Source of the DNA: Zygnema cylindricum | Lineage: Eukaryota > Streptophyta > Zygnematophyceae > Zygnematales > Zygnemataceae | Assembly: GCA_037447655.1 (NCBI GenBank) | Contig: JBBHKE010002973.1 | Coordinates: forward strand, 97,111 to 161,110 | DNA length: 64,000 nt | Direction: 5' to 3' | Position numbers and translations under genes: made by a program | Part shown: piece after piece, positions 57,831 to 64,000 of the stretch | Layout of the letters: the number at the start of each line of letters is the position of its first letter | Numbering within the stretch: position 1 is the stretch's first letter | Notes under the pieces: generated by a model | The model's input: the letters and a program-made list of their open reading frames with translations, nothing else | What the model was told of the DNA's origin: nothing | Database searches by the model: none

Positions 57831-58721
57831 TAAAATTCTGTGGTCTCCATTGACCCACAGAATGAGCAGCGTATGTAAAGCCTCTAGGATAATATTTGCC
57901 CCTTCTACTTTCCCGCTGAATAAGCACCGCCCAGGCACACAAATATTCTGACCACTCTCACCCTTGTGAGGACAAGACTCCCCTGAGTCAAACGCAAAAA
58001 GAATCACTGAATTTGCTCACCCGAGCAGTAAGTTATGGCTGGTCAAAGATGACCTTTTTAGTTACAAGCTCTCTTAGAGAGAGAGGTACCTAAATATTAC
58101 TAAGTCTCGGTCTGCCTACTCACGACTACCTACTATTAAACCCTAGTCCAATAGAAACACTATAAAGTACAAGAAAGTACAATGGGCGATGTACTTATTG
58201 TACAACCATTGTACGACAAGGTCTACAAGGTGACACCTGTCATATCGGAAGCCATGGTTCCTCCTCCCATCTTCTCCGGTATCAAATAATGTGGCGCCAC
58301 GTGGCACCCCGTGACGCTATATCCGTATGCCGCCAAAAATCTCACTTCGCGTGGCGGCTATAATGCCGACCGTCCGATCAAAACATATTTTACACGGTTC
58401 AGATTCGCGTACATGCAGAAATTGCTCCTTTTGGTTAGTCTATTGTTAATTAGTTGTTTCGTTAATGTTTATATATTTATGAAACCCGTCACGTGTATCG
58501 TTGCGTAACGCCTTAATGGTTAAGGCGTAAGGCTATAAATAATCTAGAGGTCATAGGTTCAAATCTAGACCTAGGCATCATTTTAGCCAAAATACCCTAA
58601 ACTGCAAAAACTGCCACTTTCTAAATATGGCGGCAGCCATGGCGCGACTTTGATCCTCACTCTCTTTCTTTAAAGCGAAACTAAAATAGGGAAGTGAACT
58701 ATTAATTACCTCTTTTCAACA
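57831..58721 (-). repeat. Copia D 5' LTR
   Basis: It is 891 bp long and pairs with 52510-53400. Its outer-left dinucleotide has changed from TG to TA. It carries the best-preserved tRNA-like module of this family. Confidence 0.85.
58511..58584 (+). ncRNA. tRNA-like Pol III module in copia D 5' LTR
   Basis: CGCCTTAATGGTTAAGGCG forms a D-arm-like hairpin containing the A box TGGTTAAGGCG (58517-58527). GGTTCAAATCT (58556-58566) matches the B box at 9 of 11 positions, and TTTT follows at 58581-58584. The spacing suits a Pol III type 2 promoter. There is no acceptor stem, so it is not a normal tRNA. It is antisense to copia D. Confidence 0.5.
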
Positions 58722-58726
58722 ACCCT

Positions 58727-59657
58727 TGTGAAGGCAAGACTCCCTTGAGTTGATAGCAAAAAGAATCTCTGAATTTGCTCCCCTGTGCAGTAAGTTATAG
58801 AGGGTGAAAGTTGACCTTTTGTACAGAAGCTTTTTGGGAGAGAGGGTTCTATCTACCTTATTTTTCTAAGTCTTATCTCTCTCTAAAATTCTATCTACTA
58901 ATGTATGGCACCAATCATATTACAATGTCGTACACAAACGTACAACCATCGATGTACTTTATGTGCGAATATTGTACGACATGGCCTAAATGTCGACACA
59001 TGTCATTGCCTGATTCGGTCGCGTAATCCCCGAAGATGCCGCGATCCAACGTAATCGTGCCACGTGTCATTTGATGTGGCAATGACCAGAAAATGCCGAG
59101 ATTCTCTTTCGCGATCTCGACTTTCTTCTCGGCCGTTCGATTGAATGCAGATTTCAATCGTAGCCGTAATAAATACTTTGGCGGTATTCATTTCGTAAAA
59201 GAAACACAATGTGCGGTACTCGTTTCTTATCCATAGCGTAATCCGTACTTTTACATTACTGGATCTATGTAGCCGTAAACATTCGTTGTTAAATGAATTA
59301 TCCTACGTGGCAACATTTAAATAAATATCAAACCCCATCGTATGTATCACTTGTCCTAGACTTTACGAATAGGTCTACCGGCTACCCGTGCCCTAACGGT
59401 CGGTAGGTACCAAGATAAAATCCTGGATCTAACATCATCTTTTTTAGCAAATAAATTACCTATTTGTAAATCAACTAATATATTTCCCGTAAACCTCTGG
59501 CTAGCCTAGGTAGCCATGGCTCTAGCTTCCTCTCAAACTTTTCAGTGATTGGAACAAATGTGGGAATTGGAGAGAGAGGTTAGAGGCAGACTGCCTCGGC
59601 TTCTTTCTGTTTTCAATTTAGACTTAGAAAATATTATAAGATCCATTGATTTCTACA
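58727..59657 (-). repeat. Copia F 5' LTR, second part
   Basis: It resumes directly after the copia D target duplication and ends ATTTCTACA. A decayed tRNA-like module lies near 59365-59455 (aagataaaatcc, then tttttt). Confidence 0.75.
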
Positions 59658-59662
59658 ATGAG

Positions 59663-60580
59663 AGCATCGAGGATGGCGAAGAACCGTCGTAAGACAACTC
59701 CATCCATGAAATTATGCAACCCACGAACATTGCGGTGTGGAAGAATGAGGATGATCCCATCACCGAGGACGAGCAAACTCCGGATAGTGAGGAAATGCAA
59801 CGTGAGGAGGAATTCGATGACGACGACGACGTGTTCGGGTCGCCTCCCACGCCGAATACAGAGAGAGCCATTGTAATGGCTTCCTCACATCCTCAACCTC
59901 CATACTCGGTTAAGTATCCGGATTGGTATTTTCCTCCTCCCACGGGAGAGGAGGAAATGGATAGTTTTGTGCCTCGACCCGAACATTACCTTCCGGTCGC
60001 TGAATGGCCTGAACATTTGCGGTATGTTGAACCCCAGCCCCTAAACCCGGATATGAATCCCTTTTCGCAAATTCTAGAAATCCCCCCCGATGTCACCGCA
60101 CATCTCACATGGCTTTTTATCTCGATTGAGGACCGAGGCTCGACTTTTGCCCACATAAGGCAATTTGATCCATCGGATCACCGGCTAACTTGGGTTGTTC
60201 GAGGGGAGGACCGTTTTTGGGTTAATGTTCCGGAGTTGTTACGTCATCATCCTCCGTAGGATCCACGGCTATACAACATCCTAAAATATTGTAAAGTAAC
60301 TCCCAAGGTACTCGCTCTCCGAGATGCTCGTACGTCGATATTGTAAATGTTTCGCAATGTCAAAGTGCAACCCTCTCGTTTATGGGAAATACAAAGGGCT
60401 CGGCCGCTGATTAGGCCATTATCACCACCGAGAGGAGAGGATTTGCCATTAATAACCGCGGCACTAACTCAACAAGTAGCGGCTCAACAAGAACAAATGA
60501 GAGCCGATCGAGAGCACTTGATGAGGCTCACACGGGAATTGTCAAAAAAAAAAAAAACGGTAGTTGGTATGTATTTTTGA
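59663..60580 (+). pseudogene. Unrecognised acidic reading frame, two stops
   Basis: A single frame runs from about 59714 to 60580 with TAG at 60257 and TAA at 60344. It encodes an acidic stretch (EEFDDDDDVFG), a proline- and aromatic-rich middle (YPDWYFPPPTGEEEMD) and a C-terminal helix likely to form a coiled coil (QQVAAQQEQMRADREHLMRL). I do not recognise a family. It may be an upstream exon or gene of the following transposon, or sequence the transposon landed in. Confidence 0.4.
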
Positions 60581-60676
60581 CTCCAGCAAAATTAACTCCT
60601 CTACTCTATCACTTGCCATTTTTCACCCACTCATTTTTTTTGTTTTTTTTTGTTTCTCTTGTGGTTTGATAGACAT

Positions 60677-60864
60677 AGCGACGACTTCACCTCGTCGCTG
60701 GACCAGCGACGACTTTCTCTCGTCGCTGAATGTTGTATATGCATCAGTTACCTAAACCAACGTTGACTTTTTTTCGTCGCTAAATCTTCAAATGGCACCA
60801 GATATCTGAACCAATGACGACCATCATTCGTCGCTGAATTTAGCGATGACTGCTGGTCGTCGTT
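60677..60864. repeat. Five 23-bp palindromes, left cluster
   Basis: Units lie at 60677-60699, 60704-60726, 60759-60781, 60813-60835 and 60842-60864. Each has 8-bp arms (consensus AGCGACGA / TCGTCGCT) around a 7-nt loop whose sequence varies. Three are followed by GAA(T/C), the inverse of the ATTC that precedes the right-cluster units. Confidence 0.7.
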
Positions 60865-60954
60865 GAACTGTTTTTCCTTTATAATATATACTTTTTCCTA
60901 TATGAATAAGGACTGACATGTTTTTCTTGTTTTTTTTTTCTTTCCTCTTGTTGC

Positions 60955-62833
60955 AGAATACCAAAAGACAAGTCGGTGGTGGAAGGGCAGGGTTGCGACA
61001 TTGAGAAACATACAGGCGGCGACACACACCTTGTCAACTGCTGGATTTGGAAGAAGAAGTGTGGTGGCGACAAAGGCACTGCCAGGTAGAGGGAGGAAGG
61101 AATTTCCGTGGCTCACAATGGTGCACTCGGAGTTGGTGGAGGAGTTCTACCAGTTCAAGAAGGCGGGTGTGAAAATGTCTCAAACTATTGTGGGGACCAT
61201 GGCAGTTCATATCATTAAACGTATGAAGAAGGAATATGCGAGGTTGTTTCTCAACAAAACGGGAAAAAAAATCAAAATGAAAATGACAAAACGATGGACT
61301 CAACGTTTTTGCGAAAAACAAAATATTGTCACTAGGGCTCGAAAAGGAAAGTTACAATTAAGCTCGAAGAAGGAGGAGTACATTGAAAAAACAGTAGCAT
61401 ATCAAATGGGAGAGTTAAAACGGCGATTTTTATCGGGTATGCTTTTTGTACTTTTACACAACTCATTGATATGTGTTGTGATATATGTTACATGTATTAT
61501 TTTTTATGTTTTTGTCAAGGGTTATAAATGAAAATATGCGAATGAAAGTTGTTGCCTCTACCATCATACTTATGTGTGTTGTTCATTTTAAACATTTTTA
61601 AGTGTTATTGTGATATTAGGTCGCTACAACGAGGATCAAGTCGAAAACATGGACGAGACCCACGACATTATAAATATGGATAACAAAAGGACGTTGGATT
61701 TTTGCGGGGACAAGGTGGTTAAATACGCGGACGTTGCGGGAGGCGAAGAGTCGATGACTTAGATAGTTCGACTCATGGGAGGAGTGAACGTCTGAATTGT
61801 ATCTCCTATGTTAATCTTCGCCAACAAGCTCTGTAGTTACCCGATAAAATGCATCCACGATGACATACCAAATGAGTTTCCTTCCCTATGTATATTTTCC
61901 TCGTAAATATTGACGATATTATCTTCCTCATTCTCTCTTGTATTCCACACCAAAAATAATAAATATAGGGATTTGTGTTGTTTATAGTGCTTCTTCCCCA
62001 TCCCCTTCTCACCCTCTCTCTCCCTCCCTAAATATCTTTCCCCCCCTCTCTCCCACTCCCTGTACTTCTCGCCTCCTTCCCTCTCCTTTTCCCTCAGCGT
62101 CCCACTCTCTTATTCTCCCTATGCCATACCCATCTCCCCTTCATGTAACTCCTTCCCTCTCTCTCTTTTGTAAGAGTTTGTTATCATACCGGGCCTAAAG
62201 GTTGGAATGACAAGACGATCTTCCCGCAATGGATCGCTGGGCCAAGGTGATTCCAAGGAGATCGTGATGGGCGAGAAAAGGTTATTTTTGTGGACAATTG
62301 TGGCGGTCACAATATGTCCAAGGAGTTGAACGTCGCTTTACTCACAAAGAGAACAACCCTCCACTTTTTCCCACCTTGTGCAACACATTTAGTGCAACCC
62401 GCCGATACATTTGTAATCTCAAAAATAAAGGAGGTATGGTCGAGAAAGTGGGAAGATTGGAAAATGAAGGGGATAGAGAGCCACAAGTGGTCTTTACCTA
62501 GGGGCCAAAAAATGGTCGGGTAAGTTAGTTGGACCGGGGAAGTCATTTTTCTTGAAGTTGGCACGCGATTCAATTCGCGAGGTGAATGAAATGAAAGACA
62601 AGAATGGCATGGGGTATGCACAGATGGCGATGATCCAATGTTGATTGTCATTAAAGGATGGGAAATGGGAGGAGAGTATGCTTACGCAAAATTTGCAAAC
62701 GATAATCATGAAATGGCGAAACCATTTCGAGGGCGACGAGGTGCCACCTCTTTCGGCTCCCGCACGGGATTTACTCCAACTCCTTCGAGAGGCCGACATT
62801 CTAGAGGATGAAGCTAGTCATGGCGAAGACTGA
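60955..62833 (+). pseudogene. Pogo-like (Tc1/mariner) DDD transposase, degenerate
   Basis: The enzyme would cut and paste its transposon. An exon from about 60957 to 61436 gives SRWWKGRVATLR and PWLTMVHSELVEEFYQ. A CENP-B/Tc5-type DNA-binding segment follows: MTKRWTQRFCEKQNIVTRAR. A GT-AG intron (61437-61619) is supported because splicing keeps the frame. The next exon has ENMDETHDIINMDNKRTL (first D) and KYADVAGGEESM, then stops TAG near 61760 and TGA near 61794. After a second, CT-rich intron (about 61890-62175) come HTGPKGWNDKTIFPQW, VIFVDNCGGHN (second D), FFPPCATHLVQPADTFVI (third D) and KIKEVWSRKWEDWK. The tail (KSFFLKLARDSIREVNEMKDKNG, HFEGDEVPP) ends at TGA 62831-62833. Several stops show it is dead. 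Confidence 0.75.
61983..62170 (+). repeat. Pyrimidine-rich tract in second transposase intron
   Basis: The stretch is almost wholly C and T (ccctctctctccctccc and similar) and precedes the exon that resumes near 62178. It may serve as an extended polypyrimidine tract or be a microsatellite expansion. Confidence 0.4.
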
Positions 62834-63170
62834 GAGGACTATGGTGATTTTGAGGCACTTTATAGAGATGTGGTTTTATAAGGAGAGGTGGTAAAATGGA
62901 TAATGGTCGTTTGCAAAAAATTATACTAATAGTGTGGCTTTGTTTAGCTTTTTTTTGTAGCTTTATACTGATAGATTAACATTTGTACTTTTCTTTTACG
63001 GTATGCAGTATACATTGTATTTTTTTCTTTCACGTTGAATATTATCTATCCCTTTTTGTTTTTTTGTTTTCATATTTTGTCACGCAAGTTGGATGGCCAA
63101 AATAATGGATGAAATGTATTTGTAGTGATGGTGTAAAAACGTATCCTAAATTGCAGTGTCATTCTGCCAT
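62834..63170. other. 3' flank of transposase, no gene
   Basis: T-rich sequence with no coding motif separates the transposase stop from the right palindrome cluster. Confidence 0.4.
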
Positions 63171-63172
63171 TC

Positions 63173-63625
63173 AGCGACGACACATTGTCGTCGCTGATTG
63201 GCCAAATATGAAATATACCATTCAGCGACGACATAGCTTCGTTACTGGATGGCATAAGTTATAGTATGCCAAAAAGATAAAAAGGATAAGAGTACCAGAG
63301 ATATAAAGTAGAGAGCCTATTTGAGAGAAAGGGATGGATAAATAAATAAAGAATGGGATAGTGACAGATAGGAAGCGAAAGAACCAAAAGGCTGGATTTT
63401 AAGGATGTAAAAAAAAAGTTTGAAATATAAAAAAATAAGTTGGAGAATATGAGGACTAGAGGGACGGGTAGTGTTATTAAGGTAAATATTAAACAGAGAT
63501 GGAAAATAAGAGAGAAATAATCATGGGATGGAGAAATGGGTTCCGACTACTTGTGTCGACACAGTGTTGGTGCTGAATGGTGAAAAATTAAAAATGCCAT
63601 TCAGCGACGAGACATTCTCGTCGTT
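63173..63625. repeat. Three 23-bp palindromes, right cluster
   Basis: Units lie at 63173-63195, 63224-63246 and 63603-63625, with the same 8-7-8 layout as the left cluster. Each is preceded by CCATTC. A further arm, attcagcgacga, starts at 63651 but runs into the mirror-image junction. Orientation is opposite to the left cluster, which suits subterminal inverted repeats of a DNA transposon. Confidence 0.65.
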
Positions 63626-64000
63626 GACTAGCAAGATAGAACAACATCACATTCAGCGACGATACCGATCAGTTGCTGCTCTTACAGAGCAGCGACTTAC
63701 CGTAAAAATTAAAAAGTGGTAAGTCGTGGTTGTGACACAGCTGTGTTCATCAGCCTTGGGTAAAGAGGTAGGGTACTAATAAAGAGAGAATAAAAGGTAG
63801 AGACAAATTATAAATGGAATTATTGTGATGGGCAGGGAGATCAGGAGTATAAGAGGTTGAATAAAAAAATATAAAGTTTGAAAAAAAAATGTAGGAATTT
63901 TAGGTCGGAAAACCAAGAAAGCGAAGGATAGACAGTGATAGGGTAAGAAATAAATAAATAGGTAGGGAAAGAGAGTTTATCCGAGAGATGAAATATAGAG
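63298..64000. repeat. Mirror repeat: two 335-nt arms, reversed but not complemented
   Basis: Reading 63298-63632 left to right gives the same bases as reading 64000-63666 right to left, with all 335 positions identical. The unmatched centre is 63633-63665 and the symmetry point is 63649. The right arm reaches the last base of the window, so it may continue. The left arm carries a palindrome in the orientation of its neighbours and is probably the native one. Confidence 0.95.

Larger units (their letters stand above)
52510..58721 (-). mobile_element. Copia D: near-intact element inside copia F LTR
   Basis: The 6212-bp element has 891-bp LTRs that differ at about a dozen positions by eye. A perfect ACCCT duplication flanks it (52505-52509 and 58722-58726). 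It is a separate subfamily from A, B, C, E and F. Its gag-pol occupies a single reading frame with only three stops, so it is the youngest-looking element here together with copia A. Confidence 0.9.
47073..59657 (-). mobile_element. Copia F: old element carrying copia D
   Basis: The 3' LTR is at 47073-48138 and the internal region at 48139-52375. The 5' LTR is split by copia D into 52376-52509 and 58727-59657. Flanks are ACGAG (47068-47072) and ATGAG (59658-59662), a 5-bp duplication with one change. The heavily decayed pol agrees with old age. Confidence 0.8.

Noticed and set aside
63655-63677. Ninth 23-bp palindrome
   Set aside because: Its left arm is normal but the right arm falls in the reversed segment and pairs only by chance.
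63528-63722. 64-codon frame near the window end
   Set aside because: It crosses the mirror-image junction, so part of it is reversed sequence and not biologically meaningful.

Overview
The window looks like nuclear DNA of a plant-type eukaryote, either a land plant or a streptophyte alga. I base this on a spliced GT-AG gene, interstitial TTTAGGG-like telomeric repeats, plant-style Ty1/copia and Ty3/gypsy elements, and a primer-binding site that fits initiator tRNA-Met. I cannot name the species. Only one ordinary host gene is supported: a small secreted, cysteine-rich LysM-like protein in two exons near 2.4-3.0 kb. Nearly everything from about 8 kb to the end is transposable elements, mostly nested and mostly broken.

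Layout: 1-8.1 kb holds two short Harbinger-like elements (148-1102 and 7175-7951), the LysM-like gene, an AT-rich stretch and degenerate telomere-like repeats. At 8.1-12.4 kb is a truncated minus-strand gypsy copy (gypsy-1) with LTR-like repeats and an integrase that ends in a PHD finger. A 10-N gap follows. At 12.6-24.9 kb is a second gypsy copy (gypsy-2) carrying a cytosine-C5 DNA methyltransferase domain between protease and reverse transcriptase. It is cut by a copia LTR and by a complete copia element (copia A, TSD aactt). At 24.9-27.7 kb are four head-to-tail units with short inverted termini. At 27.7-42.8 kb is a copia pile: copia E fragment, copia B (minus), a solo LTR inside B, and copia C (plus) inside B's 5' LTR. 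At 42.8-46.8 kb is a third gypsy copy (gypsy-3), again with the methyltransferase. At 47.1-59.7 kb copia F carries copia D inside its 5' LTR. At 59.7-63.7 kb are the remains of a pogo-like DDD transposase flanked by 23-bp palindromes. At 63.3-64.0 kb the sequence is an exact mirror image of itself.

The gypsy pol order read from the copies is gag-like, protease, C5-methyltransferase, RT, RNase H, integrase, PHD finger. Such an element could methylate DNA and read chromatin. The copia group shares three peculiarities. First, the primer-binding site matches the anticodon arm (not the 3' end) of initiator tRNA-Met. Second, the gag start codon lies inside that site, 5 nt after the LTR. Third, an antisense tRNA-like module with Pol III A box, B box and T-run sits in the LTRs.

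The most anomalous signal is at the end: 63666-64000 is the base-by-base reversal, without complementing, of 63298-63632 (335 of 335 positions). No known replication or transposition process makes that, so it should first be treated as a data artefact or deliberate insertion.
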